64,000 nt of DNA from Dipylidium caninum (taxonomy: Eukaryota > Platyhelminthes > Cestoda > Cyclophyllidea > Dipylidiidae): the NCBI GenBank assembly GCA_017562135.1, contig QEYB01001349.1:60674-124673 (forward strand), read 5' to 3'. Of the stretch, positions 23,216 through 34,708 are shown piece by piece (position 1 is the stretch's first letter; each line of letters opens with the position of its first letter). Position numbers and translations under genes: made by a program. The notes under the pieces are model-generated. The model saw only the letters and a list, made by a program, of their open reading frames with translations, was not told where the DNA came from and searched no databases.

Positions 23216-26200
23216 CATGGTGGCGAAGACTTCATCTTTAAGGAATCTTTGAGTAGTAGAGGCTTCCTTAACCGGCTTTTCCTCCATGATGCGAGTTAAT
23301 CCATCATGAACAATGGTCGGTGCCACCTTCCATTCTTCCCAAGATCTTTTCTTTCTCGGCTTAGGTGGAATCGGCGGTGAGTTGCAGAAACTGTCATATT
23401 TATATCGCAGGGCCTGGCTAGGGTTGAGAGGATCTCCCAGCTTCTCGTTCACCTTCGCATGTGTGTCCACGAAACGCGTGGGTCTCACTGCCTCGTTAAT
23501 GTGGTCCCCGCAGCCGAAGGTACGTCTCTTCGAGGGCGAAATCAGCTTCTCACGTTCCGTTGAGTCGGCAAAACCGTATGCCTGCTGGTCGCACGTCCTG
23601 GATGTTAGCAGACAATTTTTTTGCCGAAATGGTAGTCTCATCCTCGTTGTCCTCGTCCTCCTCCATATCTCCTTCTTGAAGCCGGATGCTGAGTGGTTCA
23701 ATCAGCGGTGCAGACAATTTTCGGCACGTTTGACTATTGGGTATTCGATAAGGTCCGCCGAAGTCTTGCTGATAGGGGCTGGTACAGACTGGGCCATTTC
23801 GGCGACGACTACCGGTGGATAATACCACGGAGGTATCGGGTTGAAAGAGGCGGAAACACCTGCCAATTTCATAGGATTTTGAATCCAAGTGCTCCTGCTG
23901 CATCCAGCCTTCAAAGGGAGGATAAAGTGAGCGTGGAGTTTTCAGTCCATCAGGTGACAGAGACCAATCCGAAGAGATACTTACAGATATCCCGATAAGG
24001 ATGGGGACTTTGGAACTGGCCGACTACACTCATGCTCCGATTCTCACACCTATAAGCCTGAATTCCATTGTCTCCCTGAAGGTGAAAGTACCGCGACTAG
24101 ACTTACTCGTCCGGGAAAGGAAAAGGAATCGGCTGCTCGGGTAATAGTGCATAATAACACTTCCGGAGGACTGGTTACAGCGGATTCGTTCAAGTGCAGC
24201 AGATGTACACACCTACGAAATGGAAATTGGCGAGTTGTAGTGAGATCCCATTTCCACAGGAAACGAAAAAGCCTCAACATATAACACGTGGCCTCAAATC
24301 TTGTTGTTGGGGTTCCCCTATACCCTAAATTATTGTCTGATCATTTAGTCATTCTTGTGAAGGTACTTTAGACCAAATGGGACCTGTAGCATATGGTATT
24401 CAACCAATCTTGAGGCATTCTCCTCAAAGCCGCATAATTTTTCTACTTCAGCAGCAATTAGGGTCCCTTATGGGAGAAAGCAAGGTCAAATAATCTTACC
24501 AAATCCCAGATCGCAATCTCTTTATTGCCCTCCAATCCAAAGCCAACTGTCACCACCGTGGTGTCATTCAAAAATGTCGCCTTCCACGGTTTGGAGCCCT
24601 GATGGCAGGTCACGCACATTACGGGCTTCTTTCCTCCTCGTTTCACATCAAAAATGCAAAGGCGTTTGTCACGAGATGCCACCGCCAATTGTCCATTGGA
24701 GGACCAGCAGAGACCGTGACCACCTGCGCTGCTCAAATGAGTGCTCTGAATTTTGCCTCTTTCCACGTTCCAAACGGTGACCTTTGTACAAATATATCCT
24801 GTTACTCATTTTATTTAAGTAGAATAAATTAACTGGGCAATTTTGTCATTCCAAGAGTATAATGGCGCTCGAAAACACCAATGTTTTGTCCAATTATACC
24901 TTGATGAATAGCGTACTAATTTTATGGAAGAAGAGAGGTAAAAGGGCGAACGTCGAGGTTAAATAAAACTCGAAGTGCCATAACTCATAGATCGAGAGAA
25001 ATTACTGTCACAGGAACAAAGCCTAGCCCGGAGGTAATGGTGGCTAGTGGGGACGCTAGAGTCCCCATGCCAAACTACGTTTGCGGCCATTGTGGGAGCG
25101 CGAAAGCACTACAAGTTTGACCTATGCAAAAAGGGGGAACGTGATAGGACGTGAGGCATTATAAAGTGGAAGGTGCCTATGAGGGGCGTAGCCAGTTGCC
25201 TCAGTGACTCAAGTAAGCTAATAATTCAACGATCACATTACGCCTCCAGGTGATACCTATTTCTTATAGCATCGAAGATGCTCTACGAGGACAGTACAAG
25301 ACTTAGTTAGGCATGCAATTCCCTTCTGAGATCCTTGACGGGATGAAAGGGTGCTCCACATGAAATCAACTGTAAAGGGGAAGAAGAAGTTGCAGTATGT
25401 GGAGTATAGAGGAGGACGCACTCTCTTGCCGTATAGAGCAGTTGCTAGGAGACTTCTGTCAGTAGAACACCAGGCGATATTAACAACCCGATCCCTGTGA
25501 TCCAAATCCCCCACTTGGATCAGCATGTCTACCTTGGCGATGTCACTTTCTCGGCCCGTCACTCGCCACAATTTTACCTGATATGAAAAGCACAAATGAG
25601 CGTGAGTGGGTGAGAGGGCAAAATATAACTTTTTAAGAAGCCCAGGCACTGTATCGCCTTTTTGTGTGGATTCAATTTTCCAACCGTTAGAAGGTAAAAA
25701 TCCACTTTTACGATTTTACTAGCGTCGGATATGGCCGTAGTGACCATCATCTTACGCCACCGTCAAAAAATAGATGTGATGGGGGAAACGAAAGAGAGAG
25801 TGTGTACAACACTTCGATGCGCTTGTCATCTTCTCGCGTCAATTGCTGCCCTTGGATGTTACTCCTGGCAGATTAGGCAAGCATTACGGGGTCTTCTCCT
25901 CGTCCTCCACTATCCGCATGCAAGTTCCCCTCCCCCCACACGTCTAACTATTCTCGTACTCAAATGGGCAGCAAGTGAACAACACTGACTTGAAGAATTA
26001 CATACAGTTTTGTCCAGTGAAGAAGTAGCCAAAATTTCATTGTTCCATGCCAAATCTGTCACAGAATTCGAATGGCATTGCGATCGGTGGTAGGAGTTAC
26101 CGTCATATCGGCCAGGCTGGAAGAAGAGCAAAACAATAGGACTTAATTGCTTTGCTACACTCCGCAGATAATGAATGAAAGCGACAGCATCTTAAGTCAT

Positions 26201-27971
26201 TTGAACTGCTGTTCGATGAAGTGCTGGAGCCAAAAAACGTGGAAGTAGGATTAGAGATGATGTGAAACATTGCATCTTCTCATCGTCTATCACTCATGTG
26301 TATTGCTTTGCAACTCTAAAGTCCTACACTTCGGCGTATGCCAACGCTAACCGCATTATAAGGACATCGGTTGATTGGTTTCCGAATGGAGTTAAATGGC
26401 GTTGTGCCCTTCATATTTTAATGCCAACGATTGCCATCGAGTCGAATATATTTTTGTTAATAGGAATTTGAGGCTTTAGAAGCCTCAGGTTCCCGAAAAA
26501 TATGCTGACAGGTTGAGCGGTTATCCGTTCAATTACACGCAAGGGTCTCTTCCTCTTCCTCGACGCAACAACAATCTTCTTCACTCATCTCTCCACCACT
26601 CGGGAACACGAAAACAAAAAAGCTTCTCCATTTCGTACTCGATTAGCAGAATTCATTCGACATCGTAGACGCCTGGGTAAGTAAACGGATGAGTGAATGT
26701 GCACATGAGCAGCTGGGAATCGAGGTCATCCTGAGGTAATCACCGTCACTGTGGCCAAAGAAACGCAGTTGCGCAGCTGCTGTAAATGTCAGCACGATGA
26801 CCTACCGATTTTTTGGTCTTTGGTCTGCTCCACCCAACCCGAAATCTCAAATAATTCAGCTCTTACTGGGTGAGGCAGCTTGTAAAAGGAATGATATTTC
26901 GAGTATACATTATTTGCTGCCAGCTAATGTGGACGAGGGGAAAACGTCATTAGGTGTCTGTACAATGCACGGTCAATAAAGGCGCAGCAAAAAATATATC
27001 TACTCAGTTGGGGTAACTTTTCCTTAGTAAGTATGTGCTCTGTAGAAAGATATTCTGGTTTAAAATTATCTATCAGGCAGAAGTGGGTAATAAAATTCAA
27101 AATCTGTCCGTTCCACGAACGCCGGTGGGAGTGGCATGAAATTTTCATATCAGAATTGAGTTTGCCTCATTCATAGTCTCTGTCAATAAAACCCGGCGTT
27201 TTGGTGACCAAATTATCCGCTTATTAGAGTTCCTTATCTCGAGCAAATATTGTTGATGTAAGACCAGGGAAGGCGCGCGACGCAATTTTGGACGAAAAAC
27301 ACTTCATTTTCATATATTGGCACTGATAGATTACGCAGAAAATGAGAGGTTGGTACTTGCGAAACTGAACCAGAGTTATAGTATAAGACCATGCCTAATT
27401 AAATGGACAACACCATACGTAAATGAAGTCGCGAAGGCAGTTTTGGATGATAAATGAAAAAATTAAACCATGGAAAGTAAAAACTCAAGAGGTAAAAAAT
27501 GCAGATAAATGCAATAAGCATCAGTCAGTACGAACATGTTTTAGGGGATATTCGTTGGTTTTTCGAAAAACCAAAAGCCTAGGCAAAATCTCAAAAAAAT
27601 GTGTTGATTTGATAAAAGGGAACATTTACAATAAGTGAGGAAAAACAAAACTTAACCTTGTACTATAGCACTGTGGATATTGGCCAGGCCGATACGTGTG
27701 TATAACACGAGATAAACACAGAATTTAAAATATAGAACAGAAATTCTGATAAAATAGAAACAAAATCTAGGATTGCACATACTTTCAAAAGATCGAGGAG
27801 CGCTACTGAGCCGCCACCATTGAAGCCCGTTGAGACGGCTAGGTATCGGTCTGAGCAGGCAGCAAGGTGACCAAAGTGAATCGCATTTGAAATGGGTATC
27901 CCCTCAAAGCCGGCATCTGGACCAAAGGGCAGCCAGATAGGGCTGGAACAATGCAGCAGAACCGGAGGCAT
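23216..27971 (-). CDS. Divergent coronin-like WD40 beta-propeller protein, N-terminal part
   Basis: Exons 27971-27783, 26116-26006, 25577-25422, 24781-24500, 24212-24050, 24023-23985, 23908-23813 and 23688-23216. The start gives 44 residues before CSDRYLAV, matching coronin spacing. Recognisable blades: YLAVSTGFNGGGSVALLDL (coronin FLAVIVEASGGGAFLVLPL), HSNSVTDLAWNNEILATSS, VKLWRV, VVNIAWCSTDRSLLA, VTVWNVERG, HGLCWSSNGQLAVASRDKR and KPWKATFLNDTTVVTVGFG then KEIAIWDL (coronin [27 protein letters not shown]). FQSPHPYRDI and YEIGRCFRL follow (coronin FTSKEPQRGM, CEIARFYKL). Coronins bind F-actin and Arp2/3. The conserved GKGD of blade 6 is SRTSK here. Two junctions are uncertain: a 26-nt intron (24024-24049), and a frame change in the last exon region explained by a 124-nt intron (23689-23812) or by an indel in an A7 run near 23617-23623. 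Confidence 0.82.
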
Positions 27972-28505
27972 TTGGAGGAATCAACTTATTCTTCACCACA
28001 ACTAATAGCCCTATGTTAGTGAGGATTATATGTAAAAGGAAAAAATACAGATTCGTAACGCAAACAAAACCTTAGTAAAATTAGCTAAAAAGTGTTAGGA
28101 GAAGTAAAGGGATAAATGATGTTAAGTTTGTGTTTGGATATTGGTCATAAGCGACTATGTACGACTCATTGCGCTCACAGTTTAAAATCCCGCCAATAAA
28201 TGATTTTTTAACGCGCTTTGCATACACAACCTTGACAAAGAAACAAGTTGCAAATTTAAACAATTAAAGAAATTATTTGATAAAATTATGTAAATAATAA
28301 GAAAAATTTATTTATTGTATTAAACCACGCAAAATAACATAGGTTTGTAATGGTTGCATTATTAATATTTATTTTTACAGGGATTTTCTACCTATTGGGG
28401 CCTCGCTAAAGTCGGATCCACCAATTCGCACAACCCTCAAGTCGTGCCCCGTACTATACTCTTACCAGGAGTTACAAAAGTTAAGAGCTGTCTTAAAGAC
28501 TCAAA
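27972..28505. other. Intergenic stretch upstream of the coronin-like gene
   Basis: About 0.5 kb of very AT-rich DNA (around 28260-28380) between the coronin-like ATG and the C11orf54-like 3' end on the same strand. It is the likely promoter/5' UTR. No exon was supported. Confidence 0.5.
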
Positions 28506-28511
28506 TTTATT
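28506..28511 (-). terminator. Polyadenylation signal (AATAAA) of the C11orf54-like gene
   Basis: AATAAA on minus, about 90 nt past the TGA at 28598. Confidence 0.5.
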
Positions 28512-28597
28512 ATGCGCATGTATGAATGCGTGTACTACATATCGAGCGGATACGCGTACACATACATAAAATGGCATCCGGGTCGAACAAAATGCGT

Positions 28598-30874
28598 TCA
28601 ACGATACACCGGTTTGTCCTGTCGGTAGAGTTTCTTGGCTGGTGTCAGGTACATCGTGTAAACAGCTTTCTCAGGACAAGTGTCGTTCTCAAAGTGACCG
28701 ACAAGGAGGCGACTTGAGCTCCAGCAGTAGAATGAGGACATGCTGAACCCCATCTTTTTCTTAAACAATAAACGTCAAATTGTTACAGAAACAGATTCTC
28801 CGGCATACAAATCATTTTGCGAGCAAGGAATGGCAATTATGGCCTTAATTAATTTTGTGCAGGACACATATTTGAATAAGTTTGACTTATGACCCTTAGG
28901 TGAAACTATATTTACATGAGGTCTCCCGAAGTAACCTAATGGATATTCTAGAAAACGGGATTAGAAAGCCCCTAAAATACAGATTACGAAAATATGTAAG
29001 AAAGAATTAAATGGCAGATTAGTTATCACAGCGGAGTCTCATCCTAAATTCACGGAGGTCGGTTTCATGTTAAATAAAATAAGACGATTTTGACGCTATC
29101 GACAAGAGTAAAAAGACAAACCGGGTCGTGAGAGAGCACCGTTCCGGCACCAATAATCGGACCCTCGATAATGAAAGACGTTTGGTATTTCTTGATACAG
29201 GGGAAGGTGTGATAGGGTTCCTGTGGAAGCTGGCTCTGTGATGACAAATAACAGCAAATTTCAAAATGACTTCGGTCTTTTCATTAATATACTCTGTTAT
29301 TGCGACTTTGGCTTCAACTACTATTCCTTATTATTAATAATTTCCTAAAGTTATTAGCCTATGTTAACGTAATTAAATAAAAACACTTGTCATTCCTCTC
29401 AATTGTTTCTCTAAGAACGTATAGACAACAGTCATTTCCTTTTGGTCAAATTAGTTACGTCTAAAAACATTTAAGTTTAGTCAGTTTATTTAAGAAAATG
29501 CCATTACCACCTGTTTTAAACGATTTTTGTCGATTATCTCTCATATAGCGCGATAATTTCGTTGATGTTATTTTAATTCCTACCAAAATATTTGCTTGAG
29601 CTCCACTGTTCTGCAAGTAGAATACGGCGCCTAATGCCATTGGCAGCTCCTGTTTGGAAAACTTATCGTAAAGTGCCGCCTGAATGAGGTCAGTAATGCT
29701 CGGTCCACCGATGCGTCTATGTGCCACAATCTCAATAACCTTCCCAGGCATTGCCTCGGTGAGAAAAATTTGTCCACTGGAGGAGAGCAGCGTATTAGAT
29801 GCGCGTTCTGACGTTGGTGTGCCACACTAAGCAAGGAAGGGCATAGTTACTGTAAAAGCTTCAATTGTTTCGTTCACTTTTATGCACTCATAACAACAAG
29901 TATATCCAGTCCCACAGCTAACAGCTTCTATGGCATTCAATTTTCTTTATTCACATAATCTTAAATGAAACACTTATGTGAAATTGGAAAAATTTTGAAT
30001 CGTTTTCGGTAGTTGGAGTTGTCTCCAGTCACATGCGACGTCGTGTAATCAACGTCATTAAAAAAGGTTCCATCAAAGTGCATTACAATTCGAGCTCTCA
30101 CTGTAGTAAAATATTTCACCTCATTCATGACATCTTCGTTTCCATATACAATCGATTTAGTACAAAAATATTTCTCGTAATAGTGCACATAACAATAACG
30201 TGTAGATTGTCTTACTGCTTCCAAACAAATTAATTATGAAATATATTTTTAACTGGCCGAACAATATCACATTTTATTGAAGGATAGTAAGTGAAACAAT
30301 CCTACCTCGTTGGAACAAAATCCCACTAAGGAGCGGTTGCATTGCAGACCACGAGTAGTATAGGTAATCTCGGTGGCAATCTAAGAGTTAATGCAAATTC
30401 AGTCTGATGTTCTTAACTTAATTTAAACCAATACTCTAAACCCTTCACAGTGGCTTACCTCGCATGGTTTATTATAACATTGAAAAGGTCCAACGCCACC
30501 GCCCAGGACCATCCCTTGGCACTGACCAGTGTATTTTACTATGTCCATCACATCATAAAGCTAATATTTAGAAGTGTTATGTAATTTTTTTTACTCGCGA
30601 TGGGTCGGCACATGGAAGTAGATATTCAAGACTTCCAAAGTTAGCAATAGTTGATTCACCACTTATACCTGCAACAGAAGTGTAACTTCTACTGGCAACA
30701 AACCCGAGCGTCCCAGATAAAACGGTTTTTGGCTTAAATTTGGACATTCTACTACCTTGGCAGTTAGATGACCGAAGTAGGGAGTGAGGTAGCATTCCAA
30801 AACTTTAAATGTTGTTATTGATAAATTTGTCTCGGGTTACCGTTGCAGACATCGTGTAATATTCTGTTTGCCAT
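28598..30874 (-). CDS. C11orf54/PTD012-like (DUF1907) ester-hydrolase family protein
   Basis: Eight exons, all phases closing: 30874-30841, 30802-30704, 30668-30595, 30560-30459, 30380-30306, 29826-29584, 29235-29122 and 28753-28598 (TGA). Total 298 aa; the human protein is 315. Matches along the whole length: AKVVECPNLSQKPF (human VSVVDCPDLTKEPF), GISGESTIANFGSLEYLLP (GICGKTRIAEVGGVPYLLP), LYDV, GGGVGPFQC (GAGAGPFQT), PGKVIEIVAHRR (PGKVIEVKAKRR), LSHDP (VSRDP), VGHFENDTCPEK (GGHYHYDTTPD) and LTPAKKLYRQDKP (LPAEFLYRIDQP). The family folds as a zinc-containing hydrolase; the physiological substrate is poorly defined. The first three introns are 38, 35 and 34 nt. The HTH zinc-ligand block (human EHTHFF) reads FYCWSS here, assuming the last exon starts at 28753. 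An upstream first exon is possible, because an acceptor-like CAG precedes the ATG. Confidence 0.92.
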
Positions 30875-32133
30875 CCCGGGGAGTACTGGACAAAAAGAAT
30901 TTGGTTCTTCTTCTTCCCTATTCTTGCAGGAACAAGTGAGCCCGCGTTGACACTGCCACTGCATGAAAGCAATGTGTTACCGCGTATATTAAAAAAGAAG
31001 TGGTTTACTGGTCGCCGCTGACAAACAATTTCGTCTATTCAAATATTTTTGTACGATGTGATTCTTAATATATGAGTTGTACAATATTTTATTTGCTATT
31101 TAGGGTGTATTCGTTTTGCCATTACATTTTGCCGAATTATCCCAAAACTATACAAGGTGAGGCCATAAACCAGCCTCTGCCATTTGAATCCGATGGTGTA
31201 CGAGTGTATCCCTTGTTAGACACATGAACACCTGTTTCACATTGCACGGCAGCAATCCTTGTCTGTAATCAGTGTTAACTCCGAGTAGTAAGCCGACTCC
31301 ACTATTTGAAACTATTTTCATGCTCACACTTGAGCGCCAGTAAATTGACTCACTCTTAGTTTGTCGAATTTCTCAAGCAGTAACATAATTGCATTTGGAA
31401 TTCAGTGCATTGCACTTTCCGCCTAATTACAGTGCATTCAGTTTAAGAAAAATACGCTTCAGAGCACTGTAATACTTTAACGCCCTCCCACACTTCTGTC
31501 CTTCTGCTTCCGGCATTTGTACTTCGTTAGAGTGATTTGCATATGTAATAGGACCCCTATCCAATCCAGCGACCGCATACGCTATGAGATTAAAAGCCAG
31601 ATTATATTAGAAAATTAGCATGCCTCTAACATGACCGGAGGTGATTAGAATTTCTTCCCACGAACTGAAACCTGTTCCCAGTTCCAAGAACCCTTCTCGG
31701 GCCCACATTCTCCGACAGCCTCAGGAGGATCCTTTAAAGTAACACCAGCTCTCAGAAACTTAGTATACAACTACCTCTGTCCTTCACTCATTCTACGTTT
31801 GAATCAAATTGTAATAACTGAAACGGCTCAAAGCCTGTAATCCACGACCACCACCTGCGATTACATTGTGGGAAGCGAAACCCATAATCCAGGGCGATTT
31901 AACTCGCTCGACACGAAGGATACTCACACCGCCTCGGAAAAGCTACTTCGAGGGCCGAAGCCAGAAAAATGAGATGCAAGAACCATACCTCAAACAAGGC
32001 AAATACTTTCTGGGATGGACTCGGACAAAGGCGGAAAATGGGGTGGTAGTTTGGGTTAGAATAATACATATCTAGAAAGTACGGGTTTGGAAAATACACA
32101 CAGTTAAGTGAGGAGGGCGAGAAGGCGAATCAA
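30875..32133. other. Intergenic stretch, no gene seen
   Basis: About 1.26 kb between the C11orf54-like start and the stop of the 222-aa gene, both on minus. AT-rich; no exon with consistent phase, no repeat or RNA gene recognised. Confidence 0.5.
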
Positions 32134-32891
32134 TTAATGACAGCGCGGTTCCGCCTTTTGGGCACGCTGCTGTACCTTCATTTTCTTATTTTCCTTCGCC
32201 TTAATGTTGTGCTGCTGAACTGATCCCTCCGCTCTTCTTTCCACGTATTCGAGGGGCAATTTACTTGTGATAAACTGTTCTGCCTCTTTAAGTGGCCCTT
32301 TGTTACATTCGCTTTCAGGAAGGATGTCAACTACAAGTAAAAATAAATGAACCAGTTAAGAAAGCACACATATTGCCACATTTCTCGCATAATTACAGTA
32401 GCTAAATTTAACCACAAACCAGTATTATCTGATATTCCCTTATCCTCCATCTCTCCCTCAACATTGTCATCGTCACTAAACAAAAAGGCGTCCATATCGT
32501 CAAGACAATTGCGCGCTGCTCCAACGACACCGAAGGCGTCCAATTTTTCGCGCTTTTTCGCCACCAGTCGCTTGTGCCTTTCCTCAGCCCTTGCCCCAAC
32601 ATCTGCGAGATGCTTTGAGGGCGGAGCCGTTTTCTTTTTTACGGTGTTCATGGAGCCATCAGTAGAGGAGGCGGTGGCAGCACCAGTGAGAACGCTCGAA
32701 TTGGCAGGAGCAGCAGCTCCACTAACACCTCGAGAATTTAGTAGGAGATAACCCAGACTGGTACTCGAATTAACATCTCCTGGCGTGGGGAGGCGCTTAA
32801 GGTGTTGCGATGAGGTTGTAGCTTCTGTAGCAGTGATTCTAGTCCTCGAGGATCCGAATTTGCCAGGGTTAAGGGTGGAGAGGGCATCCAT
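32134..32891 (-). CDS. Unrecognised 222-aa protein, two exons
   Basis: Exon 32891-32420 joins exon 32330-32134 in phase across an 89-nt GT-AG intron and ends in TAA. The ATG is the second of two candidate starts in the open frame (the first codon is GTG) and is the first true Met. No family was recognised. The N-terminal 100 residues are Ser/Thr/Ala-rich. Next come a basic helical stretch (RAEERHKRLVAKKREKLDAFG), an acidic patch (LDDMDAFLFSDDDNVEGEMED) and a Lys/Gln-rich C-terminus (IKAKENKKMKVQQRAQKA). The charge pattern suggests a nuclear or nucleolar accessory protein, but that is a guess. It sits 650 nt downstream of the CCDC43-like stop on the same strand. Confidence 0.7.
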
Positions 32892-33542
32892 CACGTTGCC
32901 GGGTCGGATTCCTTCCCTGGAGGGATGACCACCTCAATATGCTTCAATGATTATCTCTTTCTCCGCTCACATTACTTAAGGAGATGACTCATTACAAAGA
33001 GTTGTCATTTGGTGAAATTTGGGCCATAAGTGTAAACTGGAATAAAAGCAGACAGAATTACTTGAGTAGAGATAGGGTTAGGAGAGAGCGAGAAAAGGGG
33101 AGTAGAAGGCTAAGTAAGCGAGAGCAGCCTGATCAATTTAGAAGGCAACTATTTCGGTGCATAAGTATCGACTAACGCAGTATTTTTTTTTAAAAATGAG
33201 CATATTCTACGGAAAATAACATTTCAAAAGGAATAGGAGGTGAGGAATAGGTCTTAAGCAATTCAAGAAAAAAAAGGGAAGGGATAAACCTGAGCGCTCA
33301 AGTACACAAATAGAAAAGGGGAAACCCCAAAAAGCTGTTGAATAGTTGGTAAAAATGTGATAAATGTTAGGGCTAACCGCAAAACCAGATACATTATGAA
33401 AGCGGTATACAACCGCAGGAACGAATTAAATGACAATTTACCGAAAACAATGTAAAATGAAGAACTAACGCGTAAGAAAAAACGAAGTGAAAAGATAATA
33501 AGGCAGAAATCAATCGACTTATTAAGCGAGCGAACGCTTAAC

Positions 33543-34708
33543 CTACTTTCTACCATATCCCTGAGTCTTCTCAATCTCCTCCATATCGATCTCTTCTGCC
33601 TCTTCTTCCAAAGTCATAGCAACATCTGCACGTGCCATTTTTCCTTTGGAGCGAGATGTGGTTCCCACTACTGAAGCAGATAGCGTACCAACGCCGTTTG
33701 CTGCCTGCTCAGCAAAGTACTCCGCATCCGCGAGCACCACCTTTAAGGCCGCTTCTGCCTCTTCGTTGCCCTGATAACCACTCACACCAGCCGAGCGCAA
33801 AACGGCCGCTGTACAGGCGTCTCTTTCCCTGTGCCGGGTCATTTCGCGTTGTTGCATACACGCCATCGTTTTCTTATTCTCTGCCACTGGAAGTGACGAG
33901 GTATTTCTAGCAGAAAGAGGACTGATATATGATGGCACTGGAGTGGTTGTATTAGCGACAACTGTAGAAATGAGGATGGAGCGCATCTGTTCTTCCAAAT
34001 CACCGAAACGCTCGGACGGAGCGGAAATACCAGAAAGGGAAGAATCGGAAGGTGCATAATTTTTCCGATAGTTGCCTAAAGATAATACAATATTAAATTC
34101 GTTAGGATTTACAAAATAATTATTAAATGTCACCTTGCGATCTAGCCGCGAACATGACCCGCAACTCAAAACAAAAGATTAAATGACTGGTCAATGAGAG
34201 CATGCAGAGTGCTTTCACGGAGAAAGGGCTCATCAGAACATGAGGCAATCAGAATTTGGCGATTGTTACGTCCAACTGTAACCCTTGAACATGAGATGAA
34301 ATATTGCTTCCATTCAATATTTGAAACGAAATACGGAATTATGCCCTCACCACCATAAAATAAGCAGAAATCAGTACAAGATATTTGACAACTTACATTC
34401 TAAATCCTGGAACCGGTCATATATGGTATTACTGCCATCAACGGCCAAATCTAAAGGCTAAAAAAATAATGTGCAAATTAAGCAGATCAAAGAATATAAG
34501 AAAGTGCAAGAGATAAATGACTAACCAAAATGGACTCGAGGAAACAGCGGATGCTGTCAACTGCTTCCTGTTGTTCTAGAGTAGCATCCTTCAATAGACT
34601 CTCGATGTAATTTCCGTAAATTTCAACATCGATATCCCTGTTGAGCCGAATTAAATAATCAGCCAACCAGCTGGAGAACGAAAGTGTTGATTCAACAGAA
34701 CTGGCCAT
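33543..34708 (-). CDS. CCDC43-like protein
   Basis: Three exons with closing phases: 34708-34526, 34457-34397 and 34075-33543 (TAG), total 258 aa (human CCDC43 is 224). The N-terminal 60 residues match the family core: FSSWLADYLIRLN (human FGSWLDGRLEALG), VEIYGNYIESLLKD (RAVYGAYILGILQE) and a Cys-Phe-Leu-Glu helix end. The second exon (PLDLAVDGSN..YDRFQDLE) aligns with human LLNICKEIVERW. The C-terminal two thirds are poorly conserved: Ser/Thr linker, QQREMTRHRERDA, then EEEAEEIDMEEIEK. The function of CCDC43 is not established. Confidence 0.8.

Noticed and set aside
30000..30233. Open frame on minus (VMHFDGTFFNDVDYTTSHV) that might be a C11orf54 exon
   Set aside because: No acceptor there gives the phase needed after exon 30380-30306, and skipping it makes the neighbouring exons align to the human protein without a gap. 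It is treated as intron.
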